64,000 nucleotides of DNA from Thermoactinomyces mirandus (GTDB lineage: Bacteria > Bacillota > Bacilli > Thermoactinomycetales > Thermoactinomycetaceae). Shown here in pieces: positions 19,081-27,973 of this stretch (the first letter of the stretch is position 1; the number at the start of each line of letters is the position of its first letter). Below the pieces are notes generated by a model that did no database searches, was not told where the DNA came from, and saw nothing but the letters and a program-made list of their open reading frames with translations. The translations under genes and the position numbers were made by a program. Location of the stretch: contig NZ_JACEOL010000003.1 in NCBI RefSeq assembly GCF_013868055.1, forward strand, positions 1-64,000, written 5' to 3'.

Positions 19081-19845
19081 ATGCCGAATGTCCAATCGCT
19101 TGAACGTGCTTTAAATATCTTGAACAAGCTGTCTGAGTATCCGGATGGTATAACTATTGCACAATTATCCAAACAAGTCGGTTTGACTAAAAGTACAACA
19201 CACCGGCTTTTGGCAACCTTGTTGAATATGAATTATGTCACCAAAGACAAGGAAACAGACAAATATAAACTCGGGTTGCAAATTCTGTTTCTTTCCAGAA
19301 ACCTGCTAAATAACTCAAACATTGTGACCACAGCAAAACCCTATCTGGAAAAACTGTCACAGGAAGTGAATGAAACCGTCCATTTGTGCGTGGAAGATCG
19401 CGGAGAAGTGATTTATGTTGATAAAATTGAAAGCAATCAAACAATCCGGATGTTTTCCCGTATCGGGAGCCGGGCACCCATGTATTGCACAGCGGTTGGA
19501 AAAGTCCTGCTTTCCGGCGCCGATCCGGAGTATTTTGAGGAATTGGTCTCCAGTATGAAACTGGTTCCAAGAACGGAAAACACGATCACATCCAAAGAAG
19601 AATTTCTGGAGGAAATAGAAAAGGTAAAAAAACAGGGGTATGCGATCGACAATTCCGAGAATGAAGCATTCTTAAGGTGCATTGCTTGTCCAGTCTTTGA
19701 TCATCAAGGAAAGATTATTGCCAGTTTCAGCATTTCCGGGCCAACCAACCGGGTTACAATGGATTTGATAAACAATTCACTGATTGAAAAAATGAAGCAA
19801 TACAGCCTGAAAATCTCAAGGAATTTTGGCTACACAGGAAATTGA
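19081..19845 (+). CDS. IclR family regulator, probable regulator of uronate catabolism
   Basis: A 254-residue protein. The N-terminal winged HTH (GITIAQLSKQVGLTKSTTHRLLATL) is followed by the IclR effector domain (VHLCVEDRGEVIYVDKIESNQTIRMFSRIGSRAPMYCTAVGKVLLS; later RCIACPVFDHQGKIIASFSISGP). ATG 19081 is used: AAAGGA is eight bases upstream, while the ATG at 19072 overlaps that site. IclR proteins such as KdgR bind 2-keto-3-deoxygluconate-type intermediates. It sits at the end of the glucuronate gene block, so it is the best candidate to bind the palindrome in the uxuA promoter. Confidence 0.85.
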   Translation: MPNVQSLERALNILNKLSEYPDGITIAQLSKQVGLTKSTTHRLLATLLNMNYVTKDKETDKYKLGLQILFLSRNLLNNSNIVTTAKPYLEKLSQEVNETVHLCVEDRGEVIYVDKIESNQTIRMFSRIGSRAPMYCTAVGKVLLSGADPEYFEELVSSMKLVPRTENTITSKEEFLEEIEKVKKQGYAIDNSENEAFLRCIACPVFDHQGKIIASFSISGPTNRVTMDLINNSLIEKMKQYSLKISRNFGYTGN

Positions 19846-19864
19846 TATTCGTTCCATGTTAACA

Positions 19865-19906
19865 GCGGGGAGTTTGGGGACACTATTTGTCCGCATTCCC
19901 CTTTTT
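19865..19906 (+). terminator. Rho-independent terminator of the IclR gene
   Basis: GGGGA and GGACA pair with TGTCC and CCCC around a short loop, followed by TTTTT. It is 20 bp after the stop codon. Confidence 0.75.
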
Positions 19907-20019
19907 GGCCCAATCTCTCCTGCTGACACTGACCCGGCCAATCTCCTGTCCCCTGATCATCGCGCTATGCCAATGCTCCTGAAAGAGCAACCCCCTTTCC
20001 ATCCGATTTTTATCCCGCT

Positions 20020-20609
20020 TTAACGGACCGGCCAACCACCGTCAACGGCCAGGACATGTCCGTTCATATAGTCGGAAGCTTTACTGGATAAAAACACAAT
20101 CGCCCCCATCAGATCAGATGGATTGGCCCACCGGCCCGCAGGAATGCGGGACAAAATCTCGGCGTTTCTTTCCCGGTCGGCGTAAATTGGAGCTGTATTT
20201 GCCGTAACAACGTATCTTGGAGCAACGGCATTGATCTGGATATTGTAAGGTGCCAATTCATTTGCAAATGCCTTTGTCAGACCGGCGACCCCATGTTTGC
20301 TTGCTGTATATGGCGGAACAAATTTTCCGCCCTGGAAGGACAGCATGGAAGCGATATTGATGATTTTGCCGCTTCGCTGCCTTACCATCACTTTCGCAAC
20401 TTCCTGACTTAAAAATATACCGCATTCAGGTTAATATCCATCACCGCGTTCCAGTCTTCCGCTTCATATTCAATTAATGGGGCTCGCCGAATCATGCCGG
20501 CATTGTTGACAAGAATATCGATTTTCCCAATTCCTTTATTTCCGCCGCTAACAATCGCAACTTTCCCCGTCAGCCTGAAATAATCGAGTGAAAAGTCAGC
20601 TAAACTCAT
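20020..20609 (-). pseudogene. kduD: 2-dehydro-3-deoxygluconate 5-dehydrogenase (kduD), decayed
   Basis: Two frames give one SDR. The first (20609 to 20409) reads FSLDYFRLTGKVAIVSGGNKG then jumps straight to IGKIDILVNNAGMIRR, so about 60-70 codons between the nucleotide-binding loop and NNAG are deleted. At 20403-20410 a run of five T needs one more T to join NLNAVYF to LSQEVAKVMV; the second frame then continues with IINIASMLSFQGG, the YTASK active site and IPAGRWANPSDLMG to the end AVDGGWPVR. The motifs are those of KduD. The deletion alone makes the gene non-functional. AGGTG precedes the start. Confidence 0.88.
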
Positions 20610-20800
20610 TAATCATGCACCTCTTGGCTATTCTGGATTTTCCTTTGCCGTTCAAAGTATTTCAACTCATCCATCGGACCGGTCGATGTCCTCACTCCGG
20701 CCATTGTCCGGGATAAAAGCATAATTGCTTGTCGCACTGCCACAATGAAATAGCGGAATTATACACATCAGGATTTACAACCCTGGTCTTTAATTCTTCG
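20610..20800 (-). pseudogene. kduI: remnant of kduI (5-keto-4-deoxyuronate isomerase) 3' end
   Basis: Just upstream of the kduD remnant, one frame reads HCGSATSNYAFI and the next frame reads MAGV then GPMDELK. In KduI the C-terminus runs IHSG-GTSNY-FIW-MAGEN followed by a DMDPV...DELR-like end. Order and spacing agree, with at least one frameshift. Only about 60 codons can be seen; beyond 20800 nothing is recognisable. Confidence 0.55.
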
Positions 20801-21094
20801 CAACTTGCCCCTCTGTCATTCTGTCTTATGGAACCCAAGCTTCACATTATAACTTTATTTTGGCGCTTTCATTGCCAAAAAGGCAATATGGATTATGACA
20901 ATGAATTGAATTGGTATTTTACCATTTTTAAATTGATTATGCCTGGTCTCTTTTTATAGGAAAGTTGATTCATGTTAAAATAGGAACAGATTGTTTTTCC
21001 AAAAAAGACAGATGATGATTAAAATCTTTTGTTCAGGCAACAGCTTTTGCTCTCTTTTCCGTAAAATTACAATATTCCAAGGAGGTAATACCTG
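20801..21094. other. intergenic, likely eroded sequence
   Basis: About 290 bp between the kduI remnant and the YciI gene. No gene; it should carry the promoter of the YciI gene and perhaps unrecognisable remains of kduI. Confidence 0.4.
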
Positions 21095-21361
21095 ATGGCT
21101 TACTTTGCCGCCATCCTGCACATGGAAAATCAGGAAAAGAACAAGACTTACCGGCCAAACCATCTGGCACATCTGGAGGAACTTGAAAAGCAGGGGAAGG
21201 TTTTTGCCAAAGGTCCTTTTGCCGACGGAGCGGGAGGGTTGGTGATTTACTTAGCAGATTCACTCACAGAAGCTGAGGAATTGGCCAATAAAGACCCTTA
21301 TGTTGTTACAGGGGCCCGCCGGCTGGAATTGCACGAATGGAAAATGACCCGGCCAAAATAA
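21095..21361 (+). CDS. YciI-family protein
   Basis: An 88-residue protein with AAGGAGGT eight bases upstream of ATG 21095. The ferredoxin-like YCII fold is recognised from FAAILHMENQEKN, RPNHLAHLEELEKQGK with the conserved His, FAKGPFADGAGG and DPYVVTGARRLELHEW. YciI-domain proteins include dehalogenase-like and muconolactone-type enzymes, but most have no known substrate. It is convergent with the kdgK operon and shares its terminator. Confidence 0.8.
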   Translation: MAYFAAILHMENQEKNKTYRPNHLAHLEELEKQGKVFAKGPFADGAGGLVIYLADSLTEAEELANKDPYVVTGARRLELHEWKMTRPK

Positions 21362-21405
21362 ACCTGATTTTCGGGAAACCATTTCTTTAAACATCTGAAA
21401 CCAAT

Positions 21406-21447
21406 TAAACCGGCTCTCTATGAAGGAACCGGTTTAACTGTTTTTTC
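21406..21447. terminator. bidirectional terminator between yciI-like gene and kdgK
   Basis: AAACCGG and CCGGTTT arms with a 15-base loop, then AACTGTTTTTTC on the plus strand. It sits between two convergent stop codons. Confidence 0.75.
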
Positions 21448-22460
21448 TATCTTTGCACGGTACAGGAACCGGTAGCGATCAATTGTTCTATTTCGCAGGC
21501 ACGGGCAATCATCACATCACCGGGCACCGTATGCTTGAATGCCGTCGACGCAGCCGCAAAATCAATAGCATAAGAAGGTTCCCGATTCATCAGACAGGCA
21601 TACAGAAAACCGGCAGCAAAGGCGTCTCCGGTTCCAACTCTGTCAACAATATCAAGGGTATACTTCCTGGACCGTTCGATCCGATGGTTATGGTACAGCA
21701 GGCCTTGATACCTGTTCCTGTTTGCACTTTCCACTTCCCTTATGGAAGAAATCATGTATTTCGGGTGATACTGTTCAAACATGGCTTCATAAAGGCTTCG
21801 ATAATATTGCAGAATGTCGGTTTCATCAAGGCTGTTCACCGGTTTTTTTCCCAGTACATGGCAAAAATCAAAGTGACTGCCAAATAAAATATCCACCCAA
21901 GGAAGCACTTCCCTGAATTTTTCCATCGCTTCCCCGATAGACCACAATTTGCTTCGGTAATTAAAATCAAAACTGACCTTCACGCCTGATTTCCTGGCTT
22001 TCTGCATAAAAGCTTTGGCCAATTGAAAGGCGTTTTCGCTAACACCAAGGGTAATTCCGGAAACATGGAACAGATCGGCACCGGCCAATATTTGTTCGAT
22101 ATTGAACTCATCCGGCGAAACCCGGGAAAAGGCTGAATCTTTCCTGTCATAAACCACTTTTGCAGGCCTTACCGAATATCCGTTTTCCAAATAATAGATC
22201 CCGATTCTGTCTCCGCCTTTCGCAATGAAAGAAGTATCTATGCCAAAACTGGCCAATTCCTTGATCGCCGAATAACCCAATTCATGTTCAGGCACCTTTG
22301 TGACTGCTGTGCAATGGATGCCAAAACCGCTTAAAGCTGCAGCAACGTTCAACTCGCTACCACCATAATGGATTTCAAATTGCCTCGCTCCCAGGAGCCG
22401 GGTCTGCCCGGGCGGAGATAATCGAAGAAGGACTTCCCCTAACGTTACCACTCTTGCCAT
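21447..22460 (-). CDS. kdgK: 2-keto-3-deoxygluconate kinase
   Basis: A 337-residue PfkB-family sugar kinase. Motifs: VTLGEVLLRLSPPG, FEIHYGGSELNVAAALSGFG, and the C-terminal DRVGTGDAFAAGFLYA with the catalytic Asp. It phosphorylates 2-keto-3-deoxygluconate to KDPG in the cytosol. ATG 22460 is chosen over a start 51 codons earlier because AAAGGTG is seven bases upstream and the fold begins there. The gene overlaps the aldolase gene by 16 bp and is the last in the leftward uronate operon, which fixes the substrate. Confidence 0.9.
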   Translation of the reverse strand: MARVVTLGEVLLRLSPPGQTRLLGARQFEIHYGGSELNVAAALSGFGIHCTAVTKVPEHELGYSAIKELASFGIDTSFIAKGGDRIGIYYLENGYSVRPAKVVYDRKDSAFSRVSPDEFNIEQILAGADLFHVSGITLGVSENAFQLAKAFMQKARKSGVKVSFDFNYRSKLWSIGEAMEKFREVLPWVDILFGSHFDFCHVLGKKPVNSLDETDILQYYRSLYEAMFEQYHPKYMISSIREVESANRNRYQGLLYHNHRIERSRKYTLDIVDRVGTGDAFAAGFLYACLMNREPSYAIDFAAASTAFKHTVPGDVMIARACEIEQLIATGSCTVQR

Positions 22461-23134
22461 AGCCGAGCACCTTTTTCTTTGTTTTTTTGCAGTTTCTCTT
22501 TCGCCTGTTGAACAGCCCGGGAAAATTGTCTGGCCTTGTCCGCAATCTCGCTTTCGGTACCGGAAGTCAATTTTCCTCCAACCCCAACGGCCAAAGCACC
22601 ATTTACAATCCATTGCTCCACGTTTTCCAGGCTGATTCCTCCAGTTGGCATGATTTCAATGTCAGGAAGCGGTGCTTTCACATCTTTTATGAACCGGGGA
22701 GAAACGGCGCTGCCCGGAAAAAGTTTGATGATATCGCATCCGGCTTCCGAGGCCTTTACCATCTCGGTCACGGTCATGCAACCCGGGATATAGGGGATAT
22801 GGTATCTGTTGCAAACCCTCGAAGTTTCGGAATCAAAGGCCGGCGATACAATAAAATTCGCACCGGCCAAAATCGCCATCCGAGCCGTCTGGGAATCCAG
22901 TACCGTCCCGGCTCCGACAAGCAGTTCCTTTCCATCCCGGTTCTGTTTCAGGCTTTTTATCACCTCAGCGGCTTCCGCCAATGTAAACGTAATCTCAAGA
23001 GACGTGATCCCTCCCGCCATGCAGGCCCGGGAAATCTTGTCCGCCTCATCCACGTTTTTTGTTCTTACAACGGCGATTATGCCTGTCCTGGATAAACGGT
23101 TTAAAATTTTGGCCTTTTTCATTTTAACCTGCAT
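22445..23134 (-). CDS. kdgA: KDPG/KHG aldolase
   Basis: A 229-residue class I aldolase. GIIAVVRTKN, AGGITSLEITFT with the catalytic Glu, LVGAGTVLD, ANFIVSPAFD with the Arg/Ser phosphate site nearby, PGCMTVTEM, IIKLFPGS with the Schiff-base Lys, and PTGGI are all present. It splits KDPG into pyruvate and glyceraldehyde 3-phosphate. An ATG at 23134 directly abuts AAAGGAG, while ATG 23122 has 12 bases of spacing, so the exact start is open. Confidence 0.93.
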   Translation of the reverse strand: MQVKMKKAKILNRLSRTGIIAVVRTKNVDEADKISRACMAGGITSLEITFTLAEAAEVIKSLKQNRDGKELLVGAGTVLDSQTARMAILAGANFIVSPAFDSETSRVCNRYHIPYIPGCMTVTEMVKASEAGCDIIKLFPGSAVSPRFIKDVKAPLPDIEIMPTGGISLENVEQWIVNGALAVGVGGKLTSGTESEIADKARQFSRAVQQAKEKLQKNKEKGARLWQEW

Positions 23135-23217
23135 CTCCTTTAATTCTCCTGAAAAAGAACAAGAGCGACTATATTATTAATCGTCTCTCAAGTCACTCTC
23201 CATATATGCTGCCTAAT

Positions 23218-24837
23218 TCATGAACAGAGCTGATTGTGCAATGTATTCCTTACTGCCCCCGGCCCTTTGATGAGCAACCTGAAAAATGCTTCAGTTTTGT
23301 CTCCCAAACCAATCTCATACAGATTGACGCCCAATATTTTTTCATTGGACAAAATCGGGCGCAAGTGATCCCCAACCGAATCCGGATTGCCAAATTGTGT
23401 TTGTCCGATATGTTGCTCTATTTCCATAAGTAACGGGTCGGGACTGATCACCATCTTCTCACCGCGGTCACTCGTCCCCATCAGATATCGGCACCAGGCA
23501 GCAATGGTTAACGGGATAAAGGTTAAATCTTTTACATCCAGATCTTCCCTTTGTACATACAATTTGATCGTTTCTCCAAAGCGGATCGCCATTTTTTGGG
23601 AAGTATCGGTGGCAATGCGCTGTGGCGTATCCGGAATATTGGGATTGGGAAAGCGCACCTCAATCACTTCTTCCATAAATTTCACCGGATTGATGATGCC
23701 AGGATCCGCGACCACTTTCATGCCTTCATCATAGCCAATCTTTTCAATCAATGCTTTCAAATCCTGATCCTGCATTTCATCGGCAATGGAATGATAGTCC
23801 AGCAAACACCCAAAAATGGCCAGGGCAGTATGAAGCGGATTGAGGCAGGTGCAAACTTTCATTCTTTCCACCAGATCAACAACTTCCCTGTCTGCGAAGT
23901 AAACACCCGCTTTTTCCAGCGGCGGTCTTCCATTTGGAAAGCTGTCCTCAATCACAAGATACTCACATTCTTCTGTATTTACAAAGGGAGCAATCGGAGC
24001 TGAATTTTTGTTTACCTGAATCAGTTCCGCACTGCCGTAACCCAGTTTTTCCAGCTTTTCCTTTACGGTAACGGAAGGATGCGGCGTAATTTTATCAATC
24101 ATGCTCCATGGGAATGTAATTTTGGAAGGGTCATTCAGATAATCCACAAAACCTTTTTCGACAATGCCCATTTCTTCCCACATGGATGCCACTGTTAAAA
24201 CAGCGTTTTTCAGCAGGTCTCCGTTATGGGAGAAATTATCCGTGCTTACCAATGCCAACGGGGCTTTTCCCTTTTGGTATCTTTCATGTAAAAGGGCAGC
24301 CAGGAGCACCATGGTGTGTTTGGGATGCTCCAGCCCCTGTCTGATCTCTTCCCGGACCGATTCCCGGATTTCCCCATCCATCCCTTTCAGGTCGTACCCT
24401 TTTTCGGTAATTGTAAGAGTAACCAGTTGCAGGGAAGGTTGGGCAAAAATCTCTTTCAAACGTTGCCAGGATGCAGGGCAATTGGCTGCAATGCTTTCGG
24501 CTATGCTTGCGATCACTTCCATATCCAATGTCCCATCCGCTTTCATGACGACATCCAGGCAAAGATTATCATAGGGATGATACACTTTTTCAATCATGCC
24601 ATCATTGATGGTCGAAACTGTAATAATCCCCTTGTCGGCCTCGTTTTGTTCGATCAAACGCTGTTGCAGTACGGAATGAAAGGCTCTGAACAGATTTCCT
24701 CCGCCAATATGCAGCCAAACCGGTTCCTTTCTCGTATCTTCCCAAACTTTTTCAAAATCATATGCCGGCGTTTTTATGCCGATTTCTGCAAACTTTTCCT
24801 TTTTCGTTTTCAGTTCTTCGATACCTAACCGCAGCAA
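23218..24837 (-). CDS. uxuB: D-mannonate oxidoreductase (fructuronate reductase)
   Basis: A 539-residue member of the mannitol dehydrogenase family. VWLHIGGGNLFRAFHSV is the NAD-binding start, STINDGMIEKVYHPYDN and LVSTDNFSHNGDLLKNAVL are the family signature, and KVCTCLNPLHTALAIFGCLL carries the catalytic-site region. It reduces fructuronate to mannonate. It lies between uxaC and kdgA in the leftward operon, which supports the uronate role over mannitol or tagaturonate. Confidence 0.9.
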   Translation of the reverse strand: MLRLGIEELKTKKEKFAEIGIKTPAYDFEKVWEDTRKEPVWLHIGGGNLFRAFHSVLQQRLIEQNEADKGIITVSTINDGMIEKVYHPYDNLCLDVVMKADGTLDMEVIASIAESIAANCPASWQRLKEIFAQPSLQLVTLTITEKGYDLKGMDGEIRESVREEIRQGLEHPKHTMVLLAALLHERYQKGKAPLALVSTDNFSHNGDLLKNAVLTVASMWEEMGIVEKGFVDYLNDPSKITFPWSMIDKITPHPSVTVKEKLEKLGYGSAELIQVNKNSAPIAPFVNTEECEYLVIEDSFPNGRPPLEKAGVYFADREVVDLVERMKVCTCLNPLHTALAIFGCLLDYHSIADEMQDQDLKALIEKIGYDEGMKVVADPGIINPVKFMEEVIEVRFPNPNIPDTPQRIATDTSQKMAIRFGETIKLYVQREDLDVKDLTFIPLTIAAWCRYLMGTSDRGEKMVISPDPLLMEIEQHIGQTQFGNPDSVGDHLRPILSNEKILGVNLYEIGLGDKTEAFFRLLIKGPGAVRNTLHNQLCS

Positions 24838-24859
24838 CGGTACCCCCCCTTTTGATCGT

Positions 24860-26269
24860 TTACTTCAGCTCAAAATCAAAATAACGGGATGCATTGTTGT
24901 ACGAGATATCCTGCACGATTTTACCCAACCACTCCAGATCATGCGGATATTCCCCATTCTCAACCCACTCGCCCAGGAGATTGCACAAAATTCGCCGGAA
25001 GTATTCATGACGGCTGTAAGACAAAAAACTGCGGGAATCGGTAAGCATTCCAACAAAACGGGACAACAGCCCCAGATTGCCCAGGGTTTTTATTTGCGCG
25101 GTCATGCCATCAATATGGTCATTAAACCACCATGCCGCACCAAACTGAACTTTTGACGGGGTTCCCCCTTCCTGGAAATTTCCGGCCATGGCTGCCAGCA
25201 TCTCGTTGTCACGCGGATTGAGACAATATAAAATGGTTTTGGGAAGCTGGCGCTCCTGATCCATTGCATCCAGCAATCTTGACAAAGGAACGGCAATCGG
25301 ATTATCCTTCATCGAGTCACAGCCCACATTTGGGCCAAGCGCACGGAACAGGCGGATATTGGCGCTCCTTAAGGCTCCAATATGGTATTGCATGACCCAC
25401 CCTCTTTGGCTGTAAGCTTTCCCCAGGTGAACAAGCAATTGGGTTAAAAACCGGTTCTGCTCCCTGACGGATATCGGTTTTCTGTTCAGCGCTTTTTCCA
25501 CAATGGCGTCTATTTCGCTGGCAGTCGCATCTTCATAAACAACATTTTCCAGGCTATGGTCCGACAGCTTGCACCCAACTTCCGCAAAGTAATCCATTCT
25601 TTTTTCCAATGCGTCCATCAGTCTGGCAAAGTCACTGATCTGAATCCCTGTGATTTTCCCCAATTTTTCTATATAATCGGTCCAGTCCCGATTCTGGATG
25701 GCGATAACCTTGTCCGGCCGAAACGAAGGCAAGACCATTGTCGAAAAGTCTTTCTCGTTTTTGAGCAACTGATGATAACGCAAATCATCAATGGGGTCGT
25801 CCGTGGTGCAAATCAGCCTGACATTGGATCGCTCAATCAGGCCCCTTGCCGAAAAGTCCGGGTCCTGCAGTTTTTGATTGCAGATATCCCATATTTCCCT
25901 GGCTGTTTCTTTTTTCAGGATCGTATCCACATGGAAATATTTTCGCAATTCCATATGCGTCCAGTGGTAAAGCGGATTTCCAATCAGTTTTTCAACTGTT
26001 TCGGCCCATTTCTCAAATTTCCTGCAATCATCGGCATCACCGGAAATGTATGATTCATCGATCCCGTTCGCCCTCATGGCACGCCACTTGTAGTGGTCCC
26101 CTTCCAACCACAATTCCGTCATGTTCCTGTAAGTCCGGTTTTCACAGATTTCCTGCGGGCTCAAGTGACAATGGTAATCATAAATCGGCATTTTCGCTGC
26201 ATAGTCGTGATATAATCTTTTCGCCGTTTCGGTTTGCAGCAGAAAATCCTTGTCCATAAAAGCTTTCAT
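24860..26269 (-). CDS. uxaC: glucuronate isomerase
   Basis: A 469-residue metal-dependent TIM-barrel enzyme. PIYDYHCHLSPQEIC gives the N-terminal HxH metal site, LICTTDDPIDDL and SFRPDK follow, and GWVMQYHIGALRSANIRLF and CLNPRDNEMLAAM mark the C-terminal half. It isomerises glucuronate to fructuronate and may also use galacturonate. ATG 26269 is chosen because CAGGAGGG is nine bases upstream; the longer frame overlaps the transporter gene. Confidence 0.95.
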   Translation of the reverse strand: MKAFMDKDFLLQTETAKRLYHDYAAKMPIYDYHCHLSPQEICENRTYRNMTELWLEGDHYKWRAMRANGIDESYISGDADDCRKFEKWAETVEKLIGNPLYHWTHMELRKYFHVDTILKKETAREIWDICNQKLQDPDFSARGLIERSNVRLICTTDDPIDDLRYHQLLKNEKDFSTMVLPSFRPDKVIAIQNRDWTDYIEKLGKITGIQISDFARLMDALEKRMDYFAEVGCKLSDHSLENVVYEDATASEIDAIVEKALNRKPISVREQNRFLTQLLVHLGKAYSQRGWVMQYHIGALRSANIRLFRALGPNVGCDSMKDNPIAVPLSRLLDAMDQERQLPKTILYCLNPRDNEMLAAMAGNFQEGGTPSKVQFGAAWWFNDHIDGMTAQIKTLGNLGLLSRFVGMLTDSRSFLSYSRHEYFRRILCNLLGEWVENGEYPHDLEWLGKIVQDISYNNASRYFDFELK

Positions 26270-26310
26270 CTGATTGTTCCCTCCTGATTTTCCTTTCTGC
26301 GTGAAAGGTT

Positions 26311-27822
26311 TCATCCGTTGGCCTGTCCCTCCCAAAGATGTTCATATTGATAACCGGTAAGGTTTTCTACTACTTTTTTCGTTTCCGGATCAACATCTTC
26401 TTTGCGCCCGTTGTTTTTCAGACGGTTGATTTCGTCTACCAGAATGGAATGGGTTTGCTTGTTCAATTTAAACGTGAATGCTGCAATCAGGGAAATGAGA
26501 ATCAGTCCGCCCACCCCGAAAATCATGACATACAGGATCGTATGGATCGCCTGGGTTGACTGGACGGCCGCTCCTTCCACAAAACCTCCCAATTCCAGGA
26601 CCGCTCCAACCAGGAACGTAGCCAGCGCAACGGAAGCTTTTCTGAAAAATGTCATCACAGAGGCAAAGATTCCTTCCCGCCTTTGCTTCGTAATCATTTC
26701 ATCAACATCGGGAATAAACGGAAATACATTCCACGGGATAAACTCAAGCATGCTTCTGCCAATTTGATAGACAAACGAAATAATTGTTAAAACAAGAATC
26801 AATGAATCCGGCCGGGTTAGATAGACAGCGCCATATGCCAGCAAACAAAGAATCATGGTAGAATAGGAGATCTTGAACAAATTGGCCGGCCCGATTTTAA
26901 TCATCAAATATCCGTAAACAATCGCTCCCGGAATTCCAATAATGCTGAGGGAAAGCATATTGGCGGCCACTGCGGATGAACTGCTTAAAGCGTAAACACA
27001 AAAGAATACAAATACGGCATTGAAAATATCCTTGGCTGTCATGGAACAAATATAGATGAGAAGATGCTTGCGAAAACTTTTTACCTTGAAAGTGGAACAA
27101 AAATCGGCAACTGTCCGGCCAATGAAGCGAATGCGGTCGCCAAGGCTTTTGCGCTCTTTTGTTTGATTCATGTACTGCTCCATGGCTGCCGGGCTATTTT
27201 CTCTTTCCCAGGTGGATCGATAGGAAATAAATATACAGACCGCAAACACCACAGCGAAAAAGGCACCATTGGCAAAAAAGGCCAGAGGATTGTCCTCACC
27301 CAAAGCATTGATCAACTGCCCCGGCACAAAGGTGGCCAAAAAGGTTCCGAGGGCCGAGATAAACATTCTGGCTGTCGACAATTTCGTTCGTTTGTTATAA
27401 TCCGCCGTCATTTCTGACGGGAGTGTTTCCCAGGGGATTAGTACCATGGCTGCTACAATCTCAAACAGCAGGTAACTGAAAAGATAGTAAAAATAATTCA
27501 TCCCCGTTACCCATAACAAAATGTAAAGCAGCATCAGCGGCGAGCCGATCAGCAGGAAAAATCTGCGCCGGCCAAATTTTCTCCCCAATTTAAAACGGAA
27601 GAAATTATCCGAAAGACTGCCCATAAACAAACTGACAATGGCATCAACAACACGCGCGATGGCAATAATCGATCCTGCTTCAACAGCCGTCAGGCCTGCA
27701 AACTTGGTATAGAAAAACAACAACCAGGCCCCAATAATCGTAAAGGCTCCTCCGCCCATCATATCTGTCAGACCAAAGCCAATGCTTGTCGTAAGCGTGA
27801 TTTCCCTGTTTTTTCTTGACAT
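26311..27822 (-). CDS. GPH-family sugar/glucuronide cation symporter
   Basis: A 503-residue 12-helix carrier of the major facilitator type. It starts TTSIGFGLTDMMGGGAFTIIGAWLLFFYT, followed by DAIVSLFMGSLSDN, the charged GRKFGRRRFFLL loop, and LIPWETLPSEMTADYNKRTKLST, all typical of the GPH (melibiose/glucuronide) family. A role in uptake of glucuronate or an oligouronide is inferred from its place between uxuA and uxaC. TAGGAG lies upstream of ATG 27822. Confidence 0.88.
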   Translation of the reverse strand: MSRKNREITLTTSIGFGLTDMMGGGAFTIIGAWLLFFYTKFAGLTAVEAGSIIAIARVVDAIVSLFMGSLSDNFFRFKLGRKFGRRRFFLLIGSPLMLLYILLWVTGMNYFYYLFSYLLFEIVAAMVLIPWETLPSEMTADYNKRTKLSTARMFISALGTFLATFVPGQLINALGEDNPLAFFANGAFFAVVFAVCIFISYRSTWERENSPAAMEQYMNQTKERKSLGDRIRFIGRTVADFCSTFKVKSFRKHLLIYICSMTAKDIFNAVFVFFCVYALSSSSAVAANMLSLSIIGIPGAIVYGYLMIKIGPANLFKISYSTMILCLLAYGAVYLTRPDSLILVLTIISFVYQIGRSMLEFIPWNVFPFIPDVDEMITKQRREGIFASVMTFFRKASVALATFLVGAVLELGGFVEGAAVQSTQAIHTILYVMIFGVGGLILISLIAAFTFKLNKQTHSILVDEINRLKNNGRKEDVDPETKKVVENLTGYQYEHLWEGQANG

Positions 27823-27973
27823 GGTTAACGTCTCCTATTAGTCAAAAGTAATGTAAAAATAGGTGAAACGTTTTCTGCATAAAGTTGACCGGCGGGGAAA
27901 CGGTCCAGGCGCTTTTCTTGAGCAGCGCTTTCAAAATCGCTTCCTCCCGCTTTTTAACAGCCACAGACTTTTC

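Noticed and set aside
27855-27880. GAAACGTTTTC in front of the transporter gene as a cre or LacI-type operator
   Set aside because: The core is palindromic, but the sequence is one base short of the 14-base cre pattern and it lies inside the operon; evidence is too weak.
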